DNA of 28,757 nt from a virus. Under the pieces are notes generated by a model. The model worked only from the letters and a program-made list of their open reading frames with translations. It did not search any database and had not been told where the DNA came from. The DNA is taken from positions 1-28,757 of the IMG/VR virus record IMGVR_UViG_3300034104_001445. One strand, written 5' to 3'. Positions 12,683 to 20,248 of the stretch are shown here, piece by piece. Position 1 is the stretch's first letter; each line of letters begins with the position of its first letter. The translations under genes and the position numbers were made by a program.

Positions 12683-14929
12683 ATGGATGAATTACAAGCA
12701 TTAAATTTTCTAGAGTTTTTTTCAGTTATAACAATTGGTGATAATAAAGTCCCTAATCATAAATGGAAAGAATGTCAATCAGAAAAACTGACAGAAGAAC
12801 AATTCTTAAAAAATCTTAGAGATACATCTACAGAAGGTATTGGAATAGTCACTGGCTTTGAATCATTAGAGGTGATTGATGTTGATACTAAGGTATTCTC
12901 AACTCAATTAGAAAAGGATCAGTTTTGGAAGGAATACTATCAGACTCTTAAAGATAACATCTTAGACTTTGAGAGTAAGTTTTCTGTCTATGTTACTAAA
13001 AGCGGTGGATATCACATACTATACAAGTCTAAAAGAGTAGTAGGAAATACTAAGATAGCTAAACTTAAAGGACATAAAGAGGCTGTAATTGAAAGTAGAG
13101 GTACTGGAGGTTATGTATTTGTTTATCCTGGTAAAAGATATCAGAATACTAAGTCCTATTTTCAATTGCAATTTATCACAGATGAGGATAGACAAACACT
13201 TTGGAATTTATCCTCAGCTTACAATCACATTGAGAAAGCACCAGAGGAGCCAAAAAAAGAGCCAAAGATATACTCAGATGATGAGGTGACACCTTGGCAA
13301 GATTTCAATGATAAAACAGATATCTGGTCTGTTATTCAAGATGACTTCTTTATCCCTACCAATGGACAAAAGAAAGATCACTACCTAATCAAAAGACATG
13401 GAGCTACTTCTGCTCACTCAGGTAGTGTGTTCAGAGATAGTGGATGCATGTATTTATTCTCTACCGGTACAGTTTATCCACATGAGAAGCTAATAAGTCC
13501 ATTTGTAGCTTATGCACATAAGATGCACAATGGTGACTTTAAAGAAGCTACTAAGGATTTGTATGAGCAAGGATTTGGATCTAGAAGAAAGAAAGAGATT
13601 GAAAAGGATAAGCCAAAGATTGATAAACCTTTACCTATCTCAGGTATTAATTTTCCATTAGATATCTTTCCAGAAGAAATACAGCATTACATCTTAGAAT
13701 GTAACAAAAAACTAGATGCTAATATTGACTACATGGGATGCAGTTTACTTTGGTTAATTTCAGTTTGTGTTGGTAATACCTATGAGATTGAAGTTAAAAA
13801 AGGATGGACAGAACCTGGTGTAATTTGGTTAGCTGTGGTAGGTAGAGCTGGTATAGGTAAGACTCCAAGTATTGACAATATCATTAAGCCATTGAATGTA
13901 TTGAACTTCAAAGAGATAAAGAGATATTCTGATCAGATGGAAGTATACAACTACTACAATGATTTAACTAAGAAAGAGAAAGAAGAACATCCTGAGCCAA
14001 TGAAACCTAAAAAGACTCAGTTTATTGCCAATGATATTACATTAGAGGCATTGGTTGACTTACACCAGGAGTCTGATAATGCTGTAGGTGTGTTCAAAGA
14101 TGAGCTTGCTGGATGGTTTAAAGACATGAATAAGTACAGAGCTGGATCTGATTTAGAATTTTGGCTATCATGTTGGAGTAGCAAGTCAGTATCTGTGAAT
14201 AGAATGACTAGAAAAGGATCATTTATTGAGAGACCATTCATACCAGTGCTCGGAGGTATTCAGCCAAGTATCTTCAATCAATTTGCTACAGATGAGAATA
14301 AGGATAATGGATTTTTAGACCGTATGTTGTTGAGCTTTCCTGATGCAAAGGTTGAAGAATACAATGAGAATGAAATGCACATAGCTGATATCATGTGGTA
14401 TAGTAACACTATCACTAGATTCTATCAAGGTTTAAAGAGTGCATTTATCAAGAGAGACAATGATGGCAAGATAATTACTGCTACAGTTAAATTCAAGCAA
14501 GAAGCTAAGGAAGAATGGAAGCGTATCTTTAACAGAATTACTAAGGAGCAAAACAATGATGAGGAGAATGAATATCTTAAGTCAATGTATCCAAAGCAAA
14601 AGAGTTACATCCCTAGATTTGCTCTATTAATTCATATATTTTCAAGTAATTTTGATGAGAATGTTAATGTTATTGAAGTCTCTAAAGATAGTATTCTTAA
14701 AGCTGAAAAGTTAAGCAACTACTTTATTATGAATGCCAAGAAAATAAAGATTGAAGCTGCTGAATTGAAAGATATTAAATCAGCCATGAAAGGAGCTGAG
14801 ACTACCTATGATAAATTACTTGCTATCTACAAGTCAGATAGTAACTTTAACAGAACAAAAGTAGCTGAACAGCTAGGTATTTCTAGACAGCAAGTAATAA
14901 ATTTAATTAAAAAAATAGAAGAGAAATGA
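12683..14929 (+). CDS. Bifunctional primase-polymerase / DUF3987 helicase-like protein
   Basis: 748 aa. Residues 1-180 are a prim-pol (archaeo-eukaryotic primase) domain with GIGIVTGFESLEVIDVDTK (52-70, catalytic Asp66 and Asp68), KSGGYHILYK (106-115) and ESRGTGGYVFVYPG (137-150). Residues about 220-300 resemble the linker seen in DUF3987 proteins (MYLFSTGT, then SPFVAYAHKMHNGDFKEAT). Residues 320-690 are the ATPase part with VVGRAGIGKTPS as Walker A (G387-T394) and VFKDELAGWFKDMN as Walker B. The C-terminus has an HTH (TKVAEQLGISRQQVINLIKK). It would prime and unwind phage DNA at the origin just upstream. No separate polymerase gene is visible, so host polymerase is probably used. Confidence 0.85.
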   Translation: MDELQALNFLEFFSVITIGDNKVPNHKWKECQSEKLTEEQFLKNLRDTSTEGIGIVTGFESLEVIDVDTKVFSTQLEKDQFWKEYYQTLKDNILDFESKFSVYVTKSGGYHILYKSKRVVGNTKIAKLKGHKEAVIESRGTGGYVFVYPGKRYQNTKSYFQLQFITDEDRQTLWNLSSAYNHIEKAPEEPKKEPKIYSDDEVTPWQDFNDKTDIWSVIQDDFFIPTNGQKKDHYLIKRHGATSAHSGSVFRDSGCMYLFSTGTVYPHEKLISPFVAYAHKMHNGDFKEATKDLYEQGFGSRRKKEIEKDKPKIDKPLPISGINFPLDIFPEEIQHYILECNKKLDANIDYMGCSLLWLISVCVGNTYEIEVKKGWTEPGVIWLAVVGRAGIGKTPSIDNIIKPLNVLNFKEIKRYSDQMEVYNYYNDLTKKEKEEHPEPMKPKKTQFIANDITLEALVDLHQESDNAVGVFKDELAGWFKDMNKYRAGSDLEFWLSCWSSKSVSVNRMTRKGSFIERPFIPVLGGIQPSIFNQFATDENKDNGFLDRMLLSFPDAKVEEYNENEMHIADIMWYSNTITRFYQGLKSAFIKRDNDGKIITATVKFKQEAKEEWKRIFNRITKEQNNDEENEYLKSMYPKQKSYIPRFALLIHIFSSNFDENVNVIEVSKDSILKAEKLSNYFIMNAKKIKIEAAELKDIKSAMKGAETTYDKLLAIYKSDSNFNRTKVAEQLGISRQQVINLIKKIEEK

Positions 14930-15147
14930 ATAAAAAAATGATGGATCAAATGGATGTCAATGAATTGATGTCTACAGTGTGTACAATAGCCACATTAAAG
15001 TATGATGGACACTTTACTATACTATCTTTTACTACTAATTTTAAAGGCTCTTTTGGTACAGTAACTGAAAGAGAGGACATAGAGTCTTTAAGTCCATGTC
15101 TAAGTTTAAAAGAACTATTGTTACAAATGATATACTTAGAACTATGA
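14926..15147 (+). CDS. Small early protein, 73 aa
   Basis: Overlaps the primase/helicase stop by 4 nt and ends with the recurring CTATGA junction. It starts MNKKMMDQMDVNELMSTVCT and has a beta-hairpin-like middle (HFTILSFTTNFKGSFG). An internal start at the second or third Met is possible. Function unknown. Confidence 0.65.
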   Translation: MNKKMMDQMDVNELMSTVCTIATLKYDGHFTILSFTTNFKGSFGTVTEREDIESLSPCLSLKELLLQMIYLEL

Positions 15148-15704
15148 CACTGCAAGAATTTACTAAGATTTGTATTGATTTAGAAATGCAAGGTCAGAAT
15201 GCTTTGTTTTTAGGAGCAACTGAAAAGAAATACAAAGCTAGACATAAGGTATTAAAATCTAAAGATGTGATAAAAACAGTCACCGAAACATTGCTAGATG
15301 ACAATGGTGTACCATACACTAAGGTGACCAAAGGAACTAGCAAAAAAGTAAATGACACTAATGCAATTACTAAATTGATTGAAGACTACATGATAGTAAT
15401 GTATGGATGTTTAGATGTCAGGAGAGTATCCAGCGAAGGTAGATGGAGAAAAGATGCTAGTAAGAAATCAGGTGGTTTTTTTCTTAAAGGACTCAATAAA
15501 GGGATGGCAGACGTGGAAGGTACTTTATTAAATGGTATAAAATTCGCAATTGAATTAAAAGCCAGTAAAGGTGATAGTCAAAGAAAAGAACAAATACAGC
15601 ATCAATCAAATTTAACACAGTCAAAAGCTATTTATTATCTATGTAGATGGGTAGACTTTGAAACGTTTCAAAAAGAAATACAACAATTAATTCCAATACA
15701 ATGA
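15144..15704 (+). CDS. VRR-NUC domain nuclease
   Basis: I start it at ATG 15144 (MTLQEFTKICIDLEMQ), which overlaps the preceding stop; an upstream ATG at 15096 would overlap that gene by 52 nt. It has 186 aa. Residues about 88-170 carry the VRR-NUC nuclease pattern: DVRRVSSEGRW, then KGMADVEGTLLNGIKFAIELKA, with Asp123, Glu137 and Lys139 as the PD-(D/E)xK-type core, followed by a Gln/Lys-rich helix (QRKEQIQHQ). VRR-NUC proteins of phages act on branched DNA intermediates. It sits between the primase/helicase and the recombination genes. Confidence 0.82.
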   Translation: MTLQEFTKICIDLEMQGQNALFLGATEKKYKARHKVLKSKDVIKTVTETLLDDNGVPYTKVTKGTSKKVNDTNAITKLIEDYMIVMYGCLDVRRVSSEGRWRKDASKKSGGFFLKGLNKGMADVEGTLLNGIKFAIELKASKGDSQRKEQIQHQSNLTQSKAIYYLCRWVDFETFQKEIQQLIPIQ

Positions 15705-15865
15705 CACAAGAAGACTTAGACTTCATTAAGAACTTTCAAGCATGGAGAAGAGGTGCTGAAATACCACAACCACATCCTACTGAGATAGGTATAGCACTAG
15801 ACAAATTGATTAAATATTGTGAAATGTGCATAAAACTGAATGAAGATGCTGAAAATAGGAGATAA
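15701..15865 (+). CDS. Small conserved Bacteroidota phage protein, 54 aa
   Basis: ATG 15701 overlaps the nuclease stop. The sequence MTQEDLDFIKNFQAWRRGAE, then IPQPHPTEIGIALDKLIKYCE, follows a pattern (F..WRRG....P.PTEIG..LD..I.YCE) that is common among small early proteins of many phages. Its end overlaps the next gene by 26 nt. Function unknown. Confidence 0.7.
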   Translation: MTQEDLDFIKNFQAWRRGAEIPQPHPTEIGIALDKLIKYCEMCIKLNEDAENRR

Positions 15866-16052
15866 AATAAAAGATACAGAAGATAGTGACTGCTACTTTG
15901 TAGGTGACGTAGTGAAAATAAATAGATTTGGAGGAGTTGAATACTACAAAGTAACTCAAGTCATTTGGGATGGTGAAGAACACAAAGATGATAAGTTAAT
16001 AGGTCAGATAATTCCTCCTAGATGGTGGTATATTCAATTATTTTTATTCTAA
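15840..16052 (+). CDS. Small beta-rich conserved phage protein, 70 aa
   Basis: MKMLKIGDKIKDTEDSDCYF begins a compact beta-barrel-like protein (DVVKINRFGGVEYYKVTQVIWDG, then IGQIIPPRWWYIQLF). The pattern KIGDKI..........INRFGGVEYYKV is conserved in Bacteroidota phages, with an SH3- or KOW-like look. The start may be ATG 15840 or the ATG at 15846. It closes the operon before a new promoter. Confidence 0.7.
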   Translation: MKMLKIGDKIKDTEDSDCYFVGDVVKINRFGGVEYYKVTQVIWDGEEHKDDKLIGQIIPPRWWYIQLFLF

Positions 16053-16056
16053 ATAG

Positions 16057-16086
16057 TTGCACAACTAAATAAAATTATTACATTTG
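16057..16086 (+). promoter_or_regulatory. Host-type promoter of the recombination operon
   Basis: TTG (16057-16059), 19 nt, TACATTTG (16079-16086), a good match to the Bacteroidota consensus, in a 55-bp AT-rich gap. The ATG of the ERF gene lies 21 nt further on. No terminator is visible between the preceding gene and this promoter. Confidence 0.8.
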
Positions 16087-16107
16087 TAAACAATTAAATA
16101 AATATAC

Positions 16108-16671
16108 ATGCAAAACCAAGAAGAAAAACTACCAACATTGCATCTTAGGATGGCTGCAATTAAGTTGGAAATTAGTAAGCGTAAAATTCCAAAATCAGGA
16201 CTTAACAAATTCTCTGGATTTAGGTACCATGAGCTTACAGATTTTATGCCTATTGTTAATGAATTAAACGCTAAGTATGGAGTAAATGCTTATCCTAAAT
16301 TCTTAAAGAATGAAGGGATTTGTGTACTAACATTAGTTAATTCAGATGACAAAACTGATTTCTATGAAGTTATTATCCCTTATGTTGATGCTGAAATGTT
16401 AGCTAAAGGTGGTGGTACATCTGTAGTTGATGCTATCCAAAGATTAGGATCTACTATCACTTACAATAGAAGGTATCTTTATCAATCAGCCTATGACATC
16501 ACTGAGAATGATGGTGTTGAATCATTAGAACCAGTTACAGTAGCTGAAAAACCAACTCTAACAGATGACAGATTCAAAGAAGCTCTTAAGTCAATTGAGT
16601 CAGGCAAGTACACAGCAGAGAAATTAAAAACAGATTTCAATTTAACCAAACAACAATTACAAGCATTATGA
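16108..16671 (+). CDS. ERF family single-strand annealing recombinase
   Basis: 187 aa. ERF proteins anneal complementary single strands in phage recombination and help circularise or repair DNA. Segments typical of the family are KSGLNKFSGFRYHELTDFM (29-47) and VVDAIQRLGSTITYNRRYLY (106-125) followed by QSAYDITENDG. The C-terminal 45 residues form a separate helical piece (DDRFKEALKSIESGKYTAEK), often found in this family. The exonuclease gene overlaps its end (ATGA), giving a Red-like exonuclease and annealase pair behind a dedicated promoter. Confidence 0.85.
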   Translation: MQNQEEKLPTLHLRMAAIKLEISKRKIPKSGLNKFSGFRYHELTDFMPIVNELNAKYGVNAYPKFLKNEGICVLTLVNSDDKTDFYEVIIPYVDAEMLAKGGGTSVVDAIQRLGSTITYNRRYLYQSAYDITENDGVESLEPVTVAEKPTLTDDRFKEALKSIESGKYTAEKLKTDFNLTKQQLQAL

Positions 16672-17288
16672 AATGGCATCCATCATCACTAGGAAAATTA
16701 ATGACTGAGTCAAGAACTAAGTCAGAGCTATTAAGTCAGACTACTAAGTCTTATATCGCTAACAAAGCAAAAGAGGACTTCTTTGGCTACAACTCATTTG
16801 TATCAACAAAAGCAATGCAGAAAGGCACTGACTGGGAGCACGAGTCTATAGAGTTAGTCAATCAAATTAGAGACACATTTTACATCAAAAATGAAGATAC
16901 TATTGAAAATGACTGCCTAATAGGTACTCCTGATATTATCCTGGACAATTCAATCATTGACATTAAGACGTCATGGTCATTAGAGACTTTCCCAGCTATA
17001 GCAGCAGAAGGAATTAACAAAGATTATGAATGGCAGTTGAGAGGCTACATGATGCTATGTGATAAGCAATCAGCTGAGCTAATCTACTGCATGATTGACA
17101 CTGATGACTTTCTACTATCTGATTGGGATAATAAATCTATCCACAAGGTATCTCACATTGACCCTAAGAAACGAATCACAGTACTTCAGTATGAACGTAA
17201 CATTTCAATAGAAGAAGCCATTAGAGAGCGTTTATTGGCTTGTACTGAGTACTACAATGAATATTTTGTACAATTAAACTGTAAATAA
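16668..17288 (+). CDS. YqaJ-type (lambda exonuclease-like) recombination nuclease
   Basis: 206 aa. MKWHPSSLGKLMTE is the usual opening of this family. The nuclease core is GTDWEHESIEL (Glu57/Glu59), LIGTPDIILDNSIIDIKTSW (Asp89, Asp98, Lys100) and YEWQLRGYMML (Gln123), the E...PD...DxK...Q pattern of YqaJ/lambda exonucleases. It would resect double-strand ends for the annealing protein encoded just upstream. TAATG overlap with the next gene. Confidence 0.85.
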   Translation: MKWHPSSLGKLMTESRTKSELLSQTTKSYIANKAKEDFFGYNSFVSTKAMQKGTDWEHESIELVNQIRDTFYIKNEDTIENDCLIGTPDIILDNSIIDIKTSWSLETFPAIAAEGINKDYEWQLRGYMMLCDKQSAELIYCMIDTDDFLLSDWDNKSIHKVSHIDPKKRITVLQYERNISIEEAIRERLLACTEYYNEYFVQLNCK

Positions 17289-17470
17289 TGGAAAAATCCT
17301 ACTTCATTATTGAGTCAAGCTTAGAGAATCTCAAGTATGCTAGATACTCAGCTAAGACATTCAACAAGTCAGGTCATGACTATTGTATCTTAGTTACTAA
17401 TAACTATGACCAACTAGATGTTAGGAAAGTAAGCAAAGAAGAATTTAACAATTTAAACAATAAGAAATGA
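17288..17470 (+). CDS. Small early protein, 60 aa
   Basis: Overlaps the exonuclease stop by one base. MEKSYFIIESSLENLKYARY, then SGHDYCILVTNNYDQLDVRKVSKEEF, gives a mixed alpha/beta small fold. No family recognised. Confidence 0.65.
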   Translation: MEKSYFIIESSLENLKYARYSAKTFNKSGHDYCILVTNNYDQLDVRKVSKEEFNNLNNKK

Positions 17471-17679
17471 CAGCAGTAGAATGGTTAGAGGACGAAATAA
17501 GATGGTATATATCAAATGATGACAGATTGTATGATATGTTTGAAAAAGCTAAAAAAATGGAGAAAAAACAAATGAAAAAAGCCTACAATCACGATAGACC
17601 TAATCTATTGTGTTTTGAAAAAGGCACAGCATTTAAGGAATACTACAACGAAACCTTTAAAACAAAACAAAATGATTGA
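17467..17679 (+). CDS. Small protein of the AVEWLE...YYNETF family, copy 2
   Basis: 70 aa. It begins MTAVEWLEDEIRW, has KAKKMEKKQMKKAY in the middle and ends KEYYNETFKTKQND, so it shares both end motifs with the protein at 11493-11720 while the middle and charge differ. At DNA level ATACTACAACGAAAC near the 3' ends is shared. Two divergent copies in one genome suggest an old duplication or separate acquisition. Function unknown. Confidence 0.75.
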   Translation: MTAVEWLEDEIRWYISNDDRLYDMFEKAKKMEKKQMKKAYNHDRPNLLCFEKGTAFKEYYNETFKTKQND

Positions 17680-17848
17680 ACTAAACAAAACGTACAAGAA
17701 CCTAACTAGAGAACAGTTAGTGATGCCAATCTCAGATAAGGCTGGCATGGTGGTTTATCAAGTAACTAAGCCTACTACAGATAACCCAATGAATGAATTT
17801 AAGTGCACTACAGCACGATTTTTAAACCTATATAAATTAACAAAATGA
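17672..17848 (+). CDS. Small early protein, 58 aa
   Basis: I use ATG 17672 (MIELNKTYKNLTREQLVMPI), overlapping the previous stop by 8 nt; a longer frame from 17615 would overlap the previous gene by 65 nt. The protein is basic at the end and has no recognised motif. Confidence 0.6.
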   Translation: MIELNKTYKNLTREQLVMPISDKAGMVVYQVTKPTTDNPMNEFKCTTARFLNLYKLTK

Positions 17849-18126
17849 ATCAACACACAACAACTGGAGTAATTATTAACAAGTTGCCAGCAAAGCAAGT
17901 ATCTGAAAAGTTCAGAGTACAAGAGTTTATCCTTAAAGTAGGTAAACCTGAGGACAAGTATCCTCAAGAGGTAAAATTTCAACTAGTTAATGACAACATC
18001 GACCTACTAGACTTTATCCAGGTGAATGAACAAGTAGAGGTGACATTCGAGCTGAGAGGTCGAGAATACAATGGCACACACTACGTCAGTCTTAATGCTC
18101 TAAAAGTTACTTCTAAGCTATTCTAA
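17845..18126 (+). CDS. DUF3127-like OB-fold protein, possible single-strand DNA-binding protein
   Basis: 93 aa. TTTGVIINKLPAKQVSEKFRVQEFILKV, YPQEVKFQLVNDNIDLLD, EQVEVTFELRGREYNG and HYVSLNALKV follow the DUF3127 pattern, a family of short OB-fold proteins found in Bacteroidota and their phages. In this place, after the recombination genes, it may act as the phage SSB. DNA binding is inferred from the fold type. Confidence 0.75.
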   Translation: MNQHTTTGVIINKLPAKQVSEKFRVQEFILKVGKPEDKYPQEVKFQLVNDNIDLLDFIQVNEQVEVTFELRGREYNGTHYVSLNALKVTSKLF

Positions 18127-18305
18127 TGAGACTAGTTAAGTACATCATAGTAGTGCTATGCCTAATGGCTACATTTGGTCTGTTTTTTTATGGCATGCAC
18201 TACTTTCTCGGCAAGAGAGGACTCACAATCGTTTCAATACTAATTTTAATTTACTTTATCTATGGATTTATCAAAGATTTATACTATCACTATCTTAACA
18301 GATAA
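18126..18305 (+). CDS. Small integral membrane protein, 59 aa
   Basis: ATG 18126 overlaps the upstream stop. Two hydrophobic helices, residues about 4-22 (VKYIIVVLCLMATFGLFFY) and 33-48 (LTIVSILILIYFIYGF), separated by a basic turn (GKRG). Its end overlaps the next gene by 44 nt. No family recognised; a role in the host membrane, for example exclusion, is possible but unsupported. Confidence 0.6.
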   Translation: MRLVKYIIVVLCLMATFGLFFYGMHYFLGKRGLTIVSILILIYFIYGFIKDLYYHYLNR

Positions 18306-18495
18306 AGACTTCTCAGTCAAGGAATGGATGATAGAACAGACTAATCTGAGAATGACCAACAGATACAAGCAGACTCACATAGCTGAGGACATTGGAGTCA
18401 ATGGATCACAATTGTCTAGATTTCTAACTGGTAATACTGTTAAAGACTCATTCTATGAGAAGTGGTTTAAATGGTACATTAATCAAGGGAGTTGA
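18262..18495 (+). CDS. Small helix-turn-helix protein, putative regulator
   Basis: 77 aa. Residues about 29-62 (LRMTNRYKQTHIAEDIGVNGSQLSRFLTGN) form an XRE-like HTH with the recognition helix NGSQLSRFL. ATG 18262 overlaps the membrane protein gene; an internal ATG at residue 23 is an alternative. The stop lies in the loop of the hairpin at 18485-18506. It may regulate the phage operons, but no operator can be assigned to it. Confidence 0.65.
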   Translation: MDLSKIYTITILTDKDFSVKEWMIEQTNLRMTNRYKQTHIAEDIGVNGSQLSRFLTGNTVKDSFYEKWFKWYINQGS

Positions 18496-18506
18496 CAGCT
18501 CCCTTT
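18485..18506 (+). terminator. Possible weak terminator or hairpin
   Basis: AAGGGAG (18485-18491) pairs with CTCCCTT (18499-18505) around a 7-nt loop that contains the stop of the HTH gene. The following T-tract is interrupted (TTTGTCGTTT), so termination would be partial. The same bases provide the TTTG of the putative promoter at 18504. Confidence 0.45.
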
Positions 18507-18533
18507 GTCGTTTATAAATATTAACTAACTTTA
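18504..18533 (+). promoter_or_regulatory. Possible weak host-type promoter
   Basis: TTTG (18504-18507), 18 nt, TAACTTTA (18526-18533). The -7 element ends in A instead of G, so it is a 7/8 match. The ATG of the next gene is at 18538, so a transcript from here would be nearly leaderless. It would drive the block that contains the sigma-like gene. Confidence 0.4.
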
Positions 18534-18537
18534 CAAC

Positions 18538-18765
18538 ATGATAGCATACATAACACCATTAGTAGCTACCTGGTGGTTTACTAACTTTGAGCCCATTCAA
18601 AACTTCATTGATAGATTTATTCTACCTGACTGGCTACATACAGCTCTAGGATGCTGGAAGTGCATGTCATTTTGGACTGCATTAATTTACTCACAATCAT
18701 TCACAGTGGCTTGTGCCACATCACTCACAGCAGTATGCTTACAGAAACTGATATACAACTCATAG
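18538..18765 (+). CDS. Small membrane protein with a CWKC motif, 75 aa
   Basis: MIAYITPLVATWWFTNFEPI begins with a hydrophobic stretch; a second follows at about residues 42-66 (SFWTALIYSQSFTVACATSLTAVCL). Between them lies HTALGCWKCMSFW; GCWKC-x-x-FW is a conserved piece in small phage membrane proteins of Bacteroidota. Function unknown. It overlaps the next gene by 31 nt. Confidence 0.65.
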   Translation: MIAYITPLVATWWFTNFEPIQNFIDRFILPDWLHTALGCWKCMSFWTALIYSQSFTVACATSLTAVCLQKLIYNS

Positions 18766-18938
18766 AGTCTATAATTAATCTACCTGAGAGTGAAATAATG
18801 ACTAAGAGGTCACTTAATCAACTCAAACAGATTAAAGTAGCTCAGACTAAAGTTATTGATAAGGAATGCTTTTGCTCTACAGTTAGAAGGAAGGTGTGGT
18901 ATAAAGACTTTTTATCCTGGTATGAAAAGAATGCTTGA
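18735..18938 (+). CDS. Conserved small phage protein upstream of the sigma-like gene, 67 aa
   Basis: I start at ATG 18735 (MLTETDIQLIESIINLPESE); an open frame extends upstream to 18651 but would overlap the previous gene almost fully. The pattern VIDKECFCSTVRRKVWYKDFLSWYEKN is well conserved in Bacteroidota phages and prophages, often next to a sigma-70-like gene as here. Its basic, aromatic C-terminus may bind nucleic acid or RNA polymerase; this is speculation. It overlaps the sigma-like gene by 8 nt. Confidence 0.7.
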   Translation: MLTETDIQLIESIINLPESEIMTKRSLNQLKQIKVAQTKVIDKECFCSTVRRKVWYKDFLSWYEKNA

Positions 18939-19461
18939 CCAATACATTCAAAAAAACTACACAGAGGTGCTCAAATACACTAAGCACTTCATTCAACGAC
19001 TAAAAATACCTAGTTCTATAGAAGCTGATGCTGTAATAAATAATGCTTACCTTCATTGTGTTAAGCTAGAGATGGATGAGGTAACAGAAGACAAAGCTAA
19101 GAGCTATCTACTGAACACAATCAAATACGAGCTTATTTGGACTCAAGGCTCAAGGACTAAAAAAGATGACATTTATAGATCACATGAGTATCTAGGTGAC
19201 TCATTAGATGACTCAAGCGATATTGAGCACAAGGTTAACCTAGAAGAGAGCTATAATTTCAAGAAGGCAATGGTAGAGATATATCGCAACTCTTTGGATG
19301 ATAGAATTAAAAAGATTATCTTTGAAGCATACTATGACAAAGGTCACTCAACACAAACAGCACTGGCTAAGTACTTTGACATTAACAGCACATCAGCTTT
19401 CTTTCTGATAAAAGAAATAAAACAAAATATAAAAGAGATACAATATAGGTATAAAGACTAA
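18931..19461 (+). CDS. Sigma-70-like RNA polymerase sigma factor, putative late regulator
   Basis: I use ATG 18931 (176 aa); ATG 18922 is equally possible. Residues about 5-75 resemble sigma region 2 (IEADAVINNAYLHCVKLE, then AKSYLLNTIKYELIWTQG), and residues about 110-170 region 4, with the HTH in YYDKGHSTQTALAKYFDINSTSAFFLIKEIK (135-164). A polar linker separates them (SHEYLGDSLDDSSDIEHK). Spacing is as in compact ECF-like sigma factors. Such proteins direct core RNA polymerase to special promoters. The gene ends over one copy of TACAATATAGG and is followed directly by terminase genes, so it is a good candidate for the late-promoter specificity factor. Homology is by pattern, not search. 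Confidence 0.72.
   Translation: MLDQYIQKNYTEVLKYTKHFIQRLKIPSSIEADAVINNAYLHCVKLEMDEVTEDKAKSYLLNTIKYELIWTQGSRTKKDDIYRSHEYLGDSLDDSSDIEHKVNLEESYNFKKAMVEIYRNSLDDRIKKIIFEAYYDKGHSTQTALAKYFDINSTSAFFLIKEIKQNIKEIQYRYKD
19439..19449 (+). promoter_or_regulatory. Putative phage late promoter element TACAATATAGG, copy 3
   Basis: This copy lies in the last codons of the sigma-like gene, 16 nt before the ATG at 19466, and would start the terminase unit. It differs from the other three in not abutting an ATG. The bases encode IQYRY of the sigma-like protein, so the motif is kept although it is also coding. Confidence 0.55.
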
Positions 19462-19465
19462 AATT

Positions 19466-19777
19466 ATGGAATACACAATTAAACCCGAATTTGTAGGTAA
19501 GACAGTGAAAATCTATGACAGATTTAAAGGCACTAAGACTATTGTAATTGATAAACTTGATCTAAGCAAAGTGAAATACTATCAGACAATTGGACTTAAG
19601 CACATCTTTGAAGAGGTAGTAACTGCTACAGCTCCTGAGTCTACTGTTATTGAGTACACAGCAGTTGAGGATGTACCAGTGAAGAAGAAACGCACAAAGA
19701 AATTTGTTGAGAGACTAGAAGAGGAGATGCATAAAAGAGATCAAGAGTTAATAAATTCAGCTGAAGGTAATGGCTAA
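19466..19777 (+). CDS. Conserved phage protein before the terminase genes, 103 aa
   Basis: Residues 1-55 form a small beta domain (MEYTIKPEFVGKTVKIYDRF, KVKYYQTIGLKHIFEEV), residues 60-103 a charged tail with a basic run (VKKKRTKKFVERLEEEMHKRD). I recognise the layout from Bacteroidota phages, where it precedes the terminase small subunit. Role unknown. Overlaps the next gene by 8 nt. Confidence 0.65.
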   Translation: MEYTIKPEFVGKTVKIYDRFKGTKTIVIDKLDLSKVKYYQTIGLKHIFEEVVTATAPESTVIEYTAVEDVPVKKKRTKKFVERLEEEMHKRDQELINSAEGNG

Positions 19778-20195
19778 GCACAAGTACATAGCTACTCCTG
19801 AGGCAATGTGGGACTTATTTGTATCTTATAGAGATTGGTGCAAAGCTAATCCTAGATATCAATACTCACTCTCTAATAAAACTGGAGAGGCTACTGCTAT
19901 ACCATTAGAAAGACCATTGACGCAAGTAGGATTCAGAAGTTATGCTGCTGATAATGGATGTACAGTCACTGATTATTTTTCAAATAAAGAAGATAGATAT
20001 AGTGATTATGCCACAATCTGTACACGCATAGAGGAAGCCATCCGACATGATCAGATTGAAGGTGGGATGACTGGGCAGTACAATGCATCCATAACTCAGA
20101 GACTAAACAACCTGACTGAGAGAGTTGATACTACCACAAAAGGTGAAGCTATCTCAGAGATAAAGGTTAATATTATTACTTCTAATAAAGAGTAA
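19770..20195 (+). CDS. Terminase small subunit
   Basis: 141 aa. The pattern YIATPEAMWDLFVSYRDWCK, LERPLTQVGFRSYAADNGC, DYFSNKEDRYSDYATICTRI and IEGGMTGQYNASITQRLNNLTER is characteristic of the small terminase/DNA-packaging proteins of Bacteroidota phages. It recognises phage DNA and hands it to the large subunit, whose gene follows after a 53-bp AT-rich gap. Confidence 0.85.
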   Translation: MAKHKYIATPEAMWDLFVSYRDWCKANPRYQYSLSNKTGEATAIPLERPLTQVGFRSYAADNGCTVTDYFSNKEDRYSDYATICTRIEEAIRHDQIEGGMTGQYNASITQRLNNLTERVDTTTKGEAISEIKVNIITSNKE

Positions 20196-20248
20196 TATAT
20201 CTTAATAATAATAAATATAAGTACTACTAATAGTGGTATGATTTGTCT
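20196..20248. other. AT-rich gap between terminase genes
   Basis: Fifty-three bases, mostly A and T, with the short palindrome TACTACTAATAGTGGTA. Near the end TATGATTTG resembles TAnnTTTG but has three bases between TA and TTTG. It may hold a weak promoter or a pac/cos recognition site; nothing shows this directly. Confidence 0.3.

Noticed and set aside
13474-13482. Perfect DnaA box TTATCCACA
   Set aside because: It is single, lies inside the primase/helicase coding sequence (VYPHE) and has no AT-rich or repeat context; expected by chance at this frequency.
18651-18734. Longer start for the gene at 18735
   Set aside because: The extension would overlap the membrane protein gene in another frame and its residues (Cys, His and Ile mixture) do not fit the rest of the protein.
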